64,000 bases of DNA from positions 2,046,001 to 2,110,000 of the forward strand of contig NZ_JAGQFP010000002.1 of assembly GCF_019090095.1 (NCBI RefSeq), in the 5' to 3' direction. Within the stretch, counting starts at the first letter, position 1. Each line of letters begins with the position of its first letter. The position numbers and the translations under genes are program-made. Source of the DNA: Stutzerimonas stutzeri. GTDB lineage: Bacteria; Pseudomonadota; Gammaproteobacteria; Pseudomonadales; Pseudomonadaceae. Below the pieces are notes generated by a model that saw only the letters and a program-made list of their open reading frames with translations, did no database searches and was not told the DNA's origin. Of the stretch, positions 57,147 through 64,000 are shown in pieces.

Positions 57147-58121
57147 ATGAGCCGCATCTACGCTGACAATGCGCAGGCCATCGGGAACACTCCGTTGGTG
57201 ATGATCAACCGGCTGGGGCCCAAGGGCGTCAGCATCATGGCCAAGATCGAGGGCCGTAACCCGGCCCACTCAGTCAAATGCCGGATCGGGGCGGCAATGA
57301 TCTGGGACGCGGAAGAAAGCGGCCGCCTCAAGCCGGGCATGACCATCGTCGAGCCGACGTCCGGGAACACCGGTATCGGCCTGGCTTTCGTCGCGGCGGC
57401 GCGCGGCTACAAGTTGATGCTGACGATGCCGGCCTCGATGAGTCTGGAACGACGCAAGGTGCTCAAGGCGCTTGGGGCCGAGCTGGTACTCACCGAGCCG
57501 GCCAAGGGTATGAAGGGCGCGATCGAGAAGGCCTCGGAAATCGCCGCCTCGGACCCCGCGCAATACTACCTGCCGCAGCAGTTCGAGAACCCGTCCAACC
57601 CGTCGATCCATGAGAAGACCACCGGTCCGGAAATCTGGAATGACACCGAAGGCAATATCGATGTGCTGGTTTCGGGCGTCGGCACGGGTGGGACCATCAC
57701 CGGTGTGTCGCGGTACATCAAGACCACCAAGGGCAAGAAGATCCTCAGCGTGGCGGTTGAACCGACCAGCTCACCGGTGATTACCCAGACCCTCGCCGGG
57801 GAGGAGGTCAAGCCCAGCCCGCACAAGATTCAGGGCATCGGCGCAGGCTTCGTGCCGAAGAACCTCGATCTGTCCATGGTCGATCAGGTCGAGCAGGTCA
57901 GCGATGAAGAGGCCAAGGCCATGGCCCTGCGCTTGATGCGAGAGGAAGGCATCCTCTGCGGCATCTCCTGCGGCGCTGCGATGGCGGCGGCGGTACGCCT
58001 GGCCGAGCGACCCGAAATGCAGGGCAAGAACATCGTGGTGATCCTGCCCGATTCCGGCGAGCGCTACCTGTCCACCATGCTGTTCGCCGACCTGTTCGGC
58101 GAGCAGGAACTGCAGCAATGA
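57147..58121 (+). CDS. cysK: cysteine synthase A
   Basis: 324 residues, PLP fold type II. PLP-binding Lys44 is in HSVKCRIG, the phosphate-binding and substrate loops are [10 protein letters not shown] and [14 protein letters not shown], and the serine near the C-terminus is in [13 protein letters not shown]. It makes cysteine from O-acetylserine and sulfide. CysK is favoured over CysM by length and by VEPTSSPV and [10 protein letters not shown]. It matches PA2709 by sequence impression. Followed by a stem-loop. Confidence 0.93.
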   Translation: MSRIYADNAQAIGNTPLVMINRLGPKGVSIMAKIEGRNPAHSVKCRIGAAMIWDAEESGRLKPGMTIVEPTSGNTGIGLAFVAAARGYKLMLTMPASMSLERRKVLKALGAELVLTEPAKGMKGAIEKASEIAASDPAQYYLPQQFENPSNPSIHEKTTGPEIWNDTEGNIDVLVSGVGTGGTITGVSRYIKTTKGKKILSVAVEPTSSPVITQTLAGEEVKPSPHKIQGIGAGFVPKNLDLSMVDQVEQVSDEEAKAMALRLMREEGILCGISCGAAMAAAVRLAERPEMQGKNIVVILPDSGERYLSTMLFADLFGEQELQQ

Positions 58122-58447
58122 TCCCGCCGCGCCGATCCTGCCTTGGCGGAATCGGCGCGGTACACCTATAGTCTGTTTTCCCACCGCTTCGAGTTCGGTA
58201 TGAGCCACGCAACGTGTTGCTGCAGCGCCATCGATCAGGTCCGCCCGTATAGTGCGGCCGGCTCCGTTGCGCCTGCGCTCATGCCGAACACGCCGTTTCA
58301 CCATCCTGCGAGCCCACCACCGGGCTTTTTCCGGGCTCCGCCACCGCCACCCGCGCTGGCTTGAGTCACGCCGGTTCGCCGGCTCCCCGGTCACTGCGTC
58401 TGCCATCCGCTGGCGCAGTTTCGTATGCCTTATTGAAAGGTGGCAGG
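58122..58447. other. 326-base gene-free stretch after cysK
   Basis: It holds the cysK stem-loop and must contain the promoter of the following exporter gene. A hairpin-like CCCGGTGG/CCACCGGG-type symmetry (around 58313-58324) and TATAGTGCG (58249-58257) are noticeable, but I cannot assign them. No protein-like frame. Confidence 0.4.
58127..58160 (+). terminator. probable terminator of cysK
   Basis: A perfect 10-bp stem, CCGCGCCGAT (58127-58136) with ATCGGCGCGG (58151-58160), begins six bases after the cysK stop; a T-rich run (GTCTGTTTTC) follows about 10 bases later. Confidence 0.65.
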
Positions 58448-59323
58448 ATGATGTTCTTCTCTCGCAACGCGATGGTCGCCCACGCGACCATCGCTCTGTT
58501 CGTGCTGCTCTGGAGTAGCGGCGCAATCGTTTCCAAATTGGGACTGGCATACGCATCACCGTTTGCCTTCCTCTTGGTTCGCTTTCTGATCGCTTTGCTG
58601 GCGGTGCTGGCCGTGACGAGGGTGGCTGCGGTATCGCTGCCTGATGGCTGGCGCGCGCGTTGGCTGGCCCTGATTACCGGTGTGGTGTTGCTGGGTAGCT
58701 ACCAGATTTTCTATCTGCTGGCTTTGGATTTCCACGTGACACCGGGCGTCATGGCCACGCTGCTTGGCGTCCAGCCGATCCTTACGGCCGTGCTGACGGA
58801 ACGGGCAGCCTTGCGGCCACTGCGGTTGTTCGGCTTGTCGCTGGGGCTGGCTGGGCTGGTGCTGGTGGTCTACCAGAGCGTCGGCGTGGGCGGGTTATCA
58901 GGGGCCGGCGTGGGTTGCGCCATACTGGCGCTGTTGAGCATCACCTTGGGTTCGATGCTGCAGAAGCGCGCCCAGGGCGACCCGCTGCGCGCCATGCCGC
59001 TGCAGTATCTGGCTGGATTGGCGCTCTGCTCGTTGTTTGCGTTCACTCAGCCTCTGGACCTGCGGCTCGAACCGGGTTTCTGGCTGTCGGTACTCTGGAT
59101 GGGGGTGGTGATCTCGGTTATGGCCACCTTGCTGCTGTACCGGTTGATCGCGAAGGGGAACCTGGTCAACGTGACCAGTCTGTTCTATCTGGTACCGGCA
59201 GTGACCGCCGTGATGGACTATCTGGTCTTCGGCAATCGCCTGCCCGCGCTTAGTCTGGCTGGCATGGGGCTGATCGTGATGGGCCTCTATCTGGTGTTCC
59301 GGCCGGTAGCGAATCGCACCTAG
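58448..59323 (+). CDS. EamA-family (DMT) transporter 1
   Basis: 291 residues with ten hydrophobic segments in two EamA repeats (about residues 8-135 and 150-288), the usual drug/metabolite exporter topology. The start at 58448 (MMFFSRNAMVAHATIALFVL) follows AAAGGTGGCAGG; MVAHATIAL 24 bases on is an alternative. Substrate unknown. Its last 74 bases overlap the convergent end of the next exporter gene. Confidence 0.88.
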   Translation: MMFFSRNAMVAHATIALFVLLWSSGAIVSKLGLAYASPFAFLLVRFLIALLAVLAVTRVAAVSLPDGWRARWLALITGVVLLGSYQIFYLLALDFHVTPGVMATLLGVQPILTAVLTERAALRPLRLFGLSLGLAGLVLVVYQSVGVGGLSGAGVGCAILALLSITLGSMLQKRAQGDPLRAMPLQYLAGLALCSLFAFTQPLDLRLEPGFWLSVLWMGVVISVMATLLLYRLIAKGNLVNVTSLFYLVPAVTAVMDYLVFGNRLPALSLAGMGLIVMGLYLVFRPVANRT

Positions 59324-60233
59324 CCGCTTCGCATGCAGGCGCCGCCGTTGTGGTCGGCGCCTGCTTCAATACGAGCCATAGCGCTACGGCGATCAACGCA
59401 CCGCCGTATGCATAGGCCCAGTCCAGCCGCTCGCCGAGAAACAGTACGCCCCATAGCACACCGAACGGCGGAATGATGAAGGTCACCGTGAGGGTGCGAA
59501 CCGGGCCGATATCCGCAAGCAGGCGGAAGTAGAGGATGTAGGCGAAGGCGGTACAGACGATACCGAGGCCAGCCAGGCTGAGCCAGACGGAACCGCCACC
59601 CCAGGAAGCGGGTGGAGCGGTCAGCACGGAAAGCACGAACAGCGGCAGCAGGCACAATACGGCGCCTGCCTGGCTGCCAAACGCGACCAACTCGCTATTC
59701 AGCCCACCGTCCTGATTGATCCAGCGGCGGGTCAGGAAGCCGCCGAATCCGTAGCAGGCGGTTGCGCCCAGACAGGCGAGGGCGCCGACCAGCAATTGGG
59801 CATCGAAGGCGACGGGGCCGGTGCGGGTCAGCAGCGCCACGCCGCTCAGGCCAAACAGCACGCCGGTCAGTTTAGCTGCGGTCAGCGTCTCGGAAAAAAA
59901 TAGCGCGCCGATGAGGACACCCATCACTGGGGTGGTCGCGTTGAAAATCGCGGAGTAGCCAGTCGGCAGGAACTGGGCCGCCAGCGCATAGAGTGCGAAC
60001 GGAACGCCGGAATTGATCATGCCCAGAATCAGGCACAGCTTGAGCTTCCCGCGGAAATCCCAGCGGACCCGCATCATCATCAAGATCGCCAAGAGCCCGA
60101 CACATGCGAACGACACGCGGAAGAAGGCGGTGGGGAAGGTACCCAGTTCCGGCGCGATGATTCGCATGAAGAGAAAGCTCGCGCCCCAAATGGCGGCGAG
60201 GCCAAGCAGACGAACGAGGTCGAGAGGGCGCAT
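59250..60233 (-). CDS. EamA-family (DMT) transporter 2
   Basis: 327 residues, ten membrane segments in two EamA repeats (about 5-140 and 150-285). The conserved end of the fold is near [21 protein letters not shown] and [12 protein letters not shown]; the remaining 35 or so residues ([19 protein letters not shown] and onward) are polar and run over the opposite-strand gene. They look like a read-through tail and not a domain. It is divergent from aceK. Substrate unknown. Confidence 0.87.
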   Translation of the reverse strand: MRPLDLVRLLGLAAIWGASFLFMRIIAPELGTFPTAFFRVSFACVGLLAILMMMRVRWDFRGKLKLCLILGMINSGVPFALYALAAQFLPTGYSAIFNATTPVMGVLIGALFFSETLTAAKLTGVLFGLSGVALLTRTGPVAFDAQLLVGALACLGATACYGFGGFLTRRWINQDGGLNSELVAFGSQAGAVLCLLPLFVLSVLTAPPASWGGGSVWLSLAGLGIVCTAFAYILYFRLLADIGPVRTLTVTFIIPPFGVLWGVLFLGERLDWAYAYGGALIAVALWLVLKQAPTTTAAPACEAARCDSLPAGTPDRGPSRSAPCQPD

Positions 60234-60392
60234 GGGAGTCTCCAGGCAGAGAGACAGGGAGTGTTGGCGAGCGTCCGTCAGCTGGCAAGCCGATTCGCGC
60301 TTTCAAACCGACCCTCATGCAATCTGCAAGCTTTCCATGAATACCGCCTCTGGCTAAGCTCGAAGCTTTCGCCGCTGCAGAGAGCACTTTCC

Positions 60393-62117
60393 ATGGGGCA
60401 TGTATCACCCGATGCCGAGATCGCCCAGCAGATTCTGCTGGGTTTCGATGACTATCGCGAACAGTTCCGATTGATCACCGAAGGCGCAAGGGCTCGCTTC
60501 GAACAGGCGCAGTGGCAGGACGCGCAGCGCGCCTCGGCCGCCCGGATCAACCTTTACGAGCAGAAGGTCGCTGAAACGGCGGCCAATCTGCGCTCGATAT
60601 TCGACGCCGACGTCTTGCTGGAGGTGGCGCGTTGGCCCCAGGTGAAAAAAGCCTACATCGAACAGATCAACCCGCGCTTCGATGATGAGCTCTCCGAGAC
60701 CTGGTACAACTCGATCTTCTGCACGCTGTTCAGCCACGACTGTATCAGCGACGCCACCATGTTCATCCACACGACCCGTCCCGCGAATCGTGCCCACGAG
60801 CGAATGGCGCAGATACGCCGATACCGACCCGGCAGCGACCTGCACGGCATGCTTGCGCAGGTTCTGAGCGACTTTGCCTTCGCTGTGCCTTATGCAGACC
60901 GCGACGGCGACCTGCAACGGCTCGAGGCGCAACTGCAGATGGCATTGCCCGATTGGGTGCGCAAGGACCCTGAACTCACCGTGGAGCTGTTCTGCTCCGT
61001 GCTCTACCGCAACAAGGGCGCCTATCTGGTTGGCAGGATCTTTACCCGCGATGAGCAGTGGCCGCTGGTGATTCCACTGCTGCACCAGGAAGGCACCGGC
61101 ATCGTTGCCGATGCCCTGATAACCGACGAGGCGGAAGTCTCTATCATTTTTTCGTTCACGCGCTCGTATTTCATGGTCGAGGTACCGATTCCGGCGGATT
61201 TCATCGGTTTTCTCAGGCGGATCATGCCGGGCAAGCACATCGCCGAACTCTATACGTCGATCGGCTTCTACAAGCACGGCAAGTCAGAGTTCTACCGTGC
61301 GCTGATCAACCATCTGGCCAGTACCGATGACCGCTTCGTCATGGCACCCGGTGTGCGCGGCATGGTCATGAGCGTCTTCACGCTGCCGGGCTTCAACACG
61401 GTATTCAAGATAATCAAGGATCGCTTCTCGCACGCCAAGAGCGTCAGCCGGGCGACGGTCATCGAGAAATATCGGTTGGTCAAGAGTGTCGATCGGGTCG
61501 GGCGAATGGCCGATACCCAGGAGTTCGCCGATTTCCGCTTCCCAAAGGCCAAGTTCGAACCCGAGTGTCTTGCCGAGCTGTTGGAGGTCGCGCCGTCAAC
61601 GGTCGAGGTACAGGGCGATACGGTGCTGGTACGCCACTGCTGGACCGAACGGCGGATGACGCCGTTGAACATCTATGTGGAAAACGCCAGCGAACAGCAG
61701 GTCAAGGATGCGCTGGACGACTATGGCTTGGCGATCAAGCAACTCGCGGCTGCCAACATCTTCCCTGGCGATATGCTGCTGAAGAATTTCGGTGTCACGC
61801 GCCATGGCCGAGTGGTGTTCTACGACTATGACGAGATCTGCTTTCTCACCGAGGTGAACTTCCGATACATCCCCGAGCCCCGTTACCCGGAGGATGAGAT
61901 GGCCTCCGAACCCTGGTATTCGGTCGGCCCGAACGACGTATTCCCCGAAGAGTTTCCGCGCTTTCTGTTCGCGGATCTGCAGCAGCGACGACTATTCGCC
62001 AAGCTGCACGGCGACCTCTATGACGCCAACTACTGGAAGAGCCTGCAGCAAGCCATAGGCGACGGCAAAGTGATCGACGTGTTCCCGTACCGGCGCAAGC
62101 TCGACCCCGGCCGATGA
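60393..62117 (+). CDS. aceK: isocitrate dehydrogenase kinase/phosphatase AceK
   Basis: 574 residues, the family length. N-terminal regulatory half (about 1-310) and C-terminal bifunctional kinase/phosphatase half (about 310-574). The latter includes [17 protein letters not shown] (ATP site region), [14 protein letters not shown] (kinase-like catalytic segment) and [11 protein letters not shown] (DYDE, metal-binding aspartate). It switches isocitrate dehydrogenase off by phosphorylation so that acetate-type carbon enters the glyoxylate bypass. The start at 60393 ([18 protein letters not shown]) has no strong ribosome-binding site; longer starts add non-conserved residues. In Pseudomonas it usually stands alone, as here. 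Confidence 0.95.
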   Translation: MGHVSPDAEIAQQILLGFDDYREQFRLITEGARARFEQAQWQDAQRASAARINLYEQKVAETAANLRSIFDADVLLEVARWPQVKKAYIEQINPRFDDELSETWYNSIFCTLFSHDCISDATMFIHTTRPANRAHERMAQIRRYRPGSDLHGMLAQVLSDFAFAVPYADRDGDLQRLEAQLQMALPDWVRKDPELTVELFCSVLYRNKGAYLVGRIFTRDEQWPLVIPLLHQEGTGIVADALITDEAEVSIIFSFTRSYFMVEVPIPADFIGFLRRIMPGKHIAELYTSIGFYKHGKSEFYRALINHLASTDDRFVMAPGVRGMVMSVFTLPGFNTVFKIIKDRFSHAKSVSRATVIEKYRLVKSVDRVGRMADTQEFADFRFPKAKFEPECLAELLEVAPSTVEVQGDTVLVRHCWTERRMTPLNIYVENASEQQVKDALDDYGLAIKQLAAANIFPGDMLLKNFGVTRHGRVVFYDYDEICFLTEVNFRYIPEPRYPEDEMASEPWYSVGPNDVFPEEFPRFLFADLQQRRLFAKLHGDLYDANYWKSLQQAIGDGKVIDVFPYRRKLDPGR

Positions 62118-62277
62118 ACGCTTGGACGTCGTCCGGGTCGCAATTTATAGAGCCGAATGAAGCGCACGGCGCCGAATAATCTGCAACATCTGGCGCAGGC
62201 GAGGCGGCACTTCTTGGGTTATGCTGATTGCGAAGCCCATGGCTCCACCGACCCGTAACTAAGCAGGAGGGTTCATC

Positions 62278-62403
62278 ATGAAAGCATGGCTCAGTAATGT
62301 GTGCTGGCAGCTGGCAGTGGCGCTTGGCTTCATCGAACCGCCTCGGTTGCAGCCGATCCGGGTCAAGGCAGAGCGAGACGATTCAGCGCGCCGCAGGCGC
62401 TGA
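62278..62403 (+). CDS. 41-residue mini-protein
   Basis: ATG at 62278 preceded by AGGAGGG (a near-perfect ribosome-binding site at optimal distance) opens a frame of 41 codons: MKAWLSNVCWQLAVALGFIE, then PPRLQPIRVKAERDDSARRR, then TGA. The first 20 residues are amphipathic to hydrophobic and the tail is strongly basic, like a peripheral membrane peptide. It runs in the same direction as aceK and is convergent with the GST gene. I have no family for it; a related short protein in Pseudomonas seems familiar but I cannot name it. Confidence 0.6.
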   Translation: MKAWLSNVCWQLAVALGFIEPPRLQPIRVKAERDDSARRRR

Positions 62404-62415
62404 TCGGCATCTCGA

Positions 62416-63066
62416 TCAACGGCCAGGCATCACCGGACCGCCTCGTTCTCGCTCACGTATACGCTGGAGGAACGCGCTCAGGCGCGGCCGGCTGGCATCC
62501 AAGCCCGCTCGCGACTGTGCAGCTTCCAGTGGGAAACTCATCTGTATATCGGCAGCGCTGAATTCATCTCCGGCGAACCAGGCGTACTTCCCGAGCTCGC
62601 TCTCCAGGTAGTCGAGATGCAGTTTCAGCTGCGGGCCAATGAAAGCTTTATTGGCACCACTGGCGATCGCCTTGGCCACTGGACGCACGAAGAACGGCAT
62701 CGGACCGTTAGCCACGCGATCGAATACCAGCTTCAATAGCAACGGGGGCATCGCCGAGCCTTCGGCGTAGTGCATCCAATAGCGAAAACGAAGGTGTTCT
62801 GGCGAGCCCGTCGGCGGGGCCAGCCGACCGTTGCCGTAGCGTTCGAGCAGGTATTCGAGAATGGCCGCGGACTCTGCCAGCGTCAGGTCGTCATCGGTGA
62901 TCACTGGGGACTTGCCGAGCGGGTGCACCTTCTTGAGCTCAGCCGGCGCCAGCATGGTTTGCCGGTCGCGGGAATAGCGCTTGATCTCATATGGCAACTC
63001 GAGCTCTTCCAACAGCCAGAGCACGCGCTGCGAGCGGGAATGATCCAGATGGTGCAGCGTAAGCAT
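62416..63066 (-). CDS. glutathione S-transferase
   Basis: 216 residues. The thioredoxin-fold N-domain (about 1-80) has MLTLHHLDHSRSQRVLWLLE at the start and glutathione-binding KSPVITDDDLTLAESAAILEY (Pro-Val and Glu-Ser). The helical C-domain (about 88-215) follows. The usual catalytic Ser/Tyr position is in HSRSQRV (Ser10 or Ser12). A cytoplasmic detoxification or reductase role is inferred; substrate unknown. Confidence 0.9.
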   Translation of the reverse strand: MLTLHHLDHSRSQRVLWLLEELELPYEIKRYSRDRQTMLAPAELKKVHPLGKSPVITDDDLTLAESAAILEYLLERYGNGRLAPPTGSPEHLRFRYWMHYAEGSAMPPLLLKLVFDRVANGPMPFFVRPVAKAIASGANKAFIGPQLKLHLDYLESELGKYAWFAGDEFSAADIQMSFPLEAAQSRAGLDASRPRLSAFLQRIRERERGGPVMPGR

Positions 63067-63162
63067 CGAGCGACCCTCTCGTCGTGAATGTCGCGATGAG
63101 CTTAGCCCACCGTTGGGTTTCTGCAGATGTGGCAGACTTGCTCGTCTTGTCCGGGAGGATCC

Positions 63163-63753
63163 ATGTCGCGCCCCCTATGTTGCCGATGCCAACGTCCGTC
63201 GAGTCATTGCCTGTGCGCTTTGATTCCATCCGTTACCAACGAAACCGCCGTATTGATCCTCCAGCACCCAAGCGAAGCCGGGCATGCGCTGAATACGGCG
63301 CGCCTGGCCGCGCTTGGGCTTACCAATGCCGAACTGCGCATTGGCGAGCGGTTCGACGACCTACCCATCGATGACGGTATCGAGAGTTATCTGCTGTTTC
63401 CGGGCGAACAGGCCATAGGGCTCGGCGAGCTGGCGCAGGCGACCCGACCGTTGCGATTGATCGTCCCCGACGGCACCTGGCGCAAGGCGCGCAAGCTGCT
63501 GCACGTCAATCCGTGGCTGGCGAGCCTGCCGCGCGTGGCGTTGCCGGAAGGGCTGAGCTCCCGCTATCGGCTGCGCAAGGCGCCGATGCCTGGCGCTTTG
63601 TCCACGCTCGAGGCGATCGTGACAACGCTGAACCTGCTTGAGGGCAGCAATCGTTTCGATGCGCTGTTAAAGCCATTCGACGCGATGATCGAAGCGCAGA
63701 TTGCGGCCATGGGGGACGAGGTCTTCCAGCGTAATCATGCTGGCACCCGGTGA
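63163..63753 (+). CDS. tapT: tRNA-uridine aminocarboxypropyltransferase (DTW domain, TapT)
   Basis: 196 residues. The zinc cysteine set CCRCQRPSSHCLC is at residues 6-18, and the DTW motif is VPDGTWRKARKL (about 107-118). The family transfers the 3-amino-3-carboxypropyl group of S-adenosylmethionine to tRNA uridine 47. GGGAGG precedes the start at 63163; an earlier start 36 bases upstream lacks a site and adds unrelated residues. Single gene, divergent from the GST gene. Confidence 0.92.
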   Translation: MSRPLCCRCQRPSSHCLCALIPSVTNETAVLILQHPSEAGHALNTARLAALGLTNAELRIGERFDDLPIDDGIESYLLFPGEQAIGLGELAQATRPLRLIVPDGTWRKARKLLHVNPWLASLPRVALPEGLSSRYRLRKAPMPGALSTLEAIVTTLNLLEGSNRFDALLKPFDAMIEAQIAAMGDEVFQRNHAGTR

Positions 63754-63769
63754 CGGATGGTGTAATCGG

Positions 63770-64000
63770 CTAGCGCGGGGGAAGTGTCTTCAGCCGCAGG
63801 ATATACACCGTGACCAGCGTCGCGCTGGTGAGCATGCCGATGCGTGCCCAGGGCATCGGTACCAGCCAGCAAGACAGCGAAATACTCAGCCACATGGCCA
63901 CGATCGAGTAGATCTTGCCTTTTAGCGGTACGCCGTTGCCTTCCAGGTAGTCACGAAACCACGGGCCGAGTCTGGGGTGCATGACCAGCCAGTTATAGAA
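63770..64000 (-). CDS. DUF454/YbaN-like inner-membrane protein (5' end beyond the window)
   Basis: The C-terminal 76 codons lie in the window: FYNWLVMHPRLGPWFRDYL, then two membrane helices (KIYSIVAMWLSISLSCWLV and IGMLTSATLVTVYILRL). HPRLGPWFRDYLEG is characteristic of the DUF454/YbaN family of unknown function. The frame is open to the right edge, so the start is missing. It converges on tapT, 16 bases apart. Confidence 0.78.
   Translation of the reverse strand, partial: FYNWLVMHPRLGPWFRDYLEGNGVPLKGKIYSIVAMWLSISLSCWLVPMPWARIGMLTSATLVTVYILRLKTLPPR

Overview
The window is GC-rich, densely packed gammaproteobacterial chromosome. Gene order and protein character point to the genus Pseudomonas in the broad sense, most like the P. 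stutzeri (Stutzerimonas) group. Long blocks follow the gene order I remember from P. aeruginosa: an itaconate block (PA0877-PA0884-like), a fadE to dusA block (PA2817 down to PA2795-like) and a yegS/slt/uup/usp block (PA3023 to PA3015-like). The species assignment is inference; no 16S or other marker gene is present.

Layout. 0-5.6 kb: an amino-acid permease, a membrane hydrolase, the ribosome-rescue hydrolase ArfB, an MFS transporter and a LysR regulator. 5.7-13.3 kb: an itaconate-catabolism operon (itaconyl-CoA hydratase, acyl-CoA dehydrogenase, VOC protein, MmgE/PrpD protein, itaconate CoA-transferase, citramalyl-CoA lyase, TRAP binding protein). It is read divergently from the LysR gene, which has a palindromic candidate operator between them, and palindromic repeats fill its internal gaps. 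The TRAP binding protein has no membrane partners here. 13.4-16.5 kb: a PA2817-like protein and the fatty-acid oxidation enzyme FadE. 16.66-17.45 kb: a tandem array of REP doublets with a period of exactly 100 bp, in the divergent promoter region between fadE and an ABC exporter operon. 17.5-25.8 kb: ABC exporter, QueF, a DUF4404 protein, MlaA, a PilZ protein, an RssB/RssC-like signalling pair, transaldolase and DusA.

26-42.5 kb is an accessory stretch. It holds a TPR/winged-helix regulator with a cytoplasmic beta-propeller partner, a long curlin-repeat protein with no curli export genes nearby, and a Wzy-type exopolysaccharide locus on the minus strand. The genes, in transcription order, are wcaJ, wzb, wzc, a GH5 glycosidase, wzy, a GT2, a WecG/TagA transferase, gmd, rmd and wza. 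WcaJ would start the lipid-linked unit, Gmd/Rmd would supply GDP-D-rhamnose, and Wza/Wzc/Wzb would export and time polymerisation. No Wzx flippase is present in the window.

42.9-64 kb is mostly housekeeping: YegS lipid kinase, CheV, a MOSC protein, Slt, Uup, a universal stress protein, a class II amidotransferase, a MoxR/VWA pair with a GFA-family gene between them, a DUF748 protein, CysK, two convergent DMT exporters, AceK, a 41-residue mini-gene, a glutathione transferase, TapT, and the edge of a DUF454/YbaN-type gene. I recognised no rRNA, tRNA, CRISPR array, prophage or insertion sequence.
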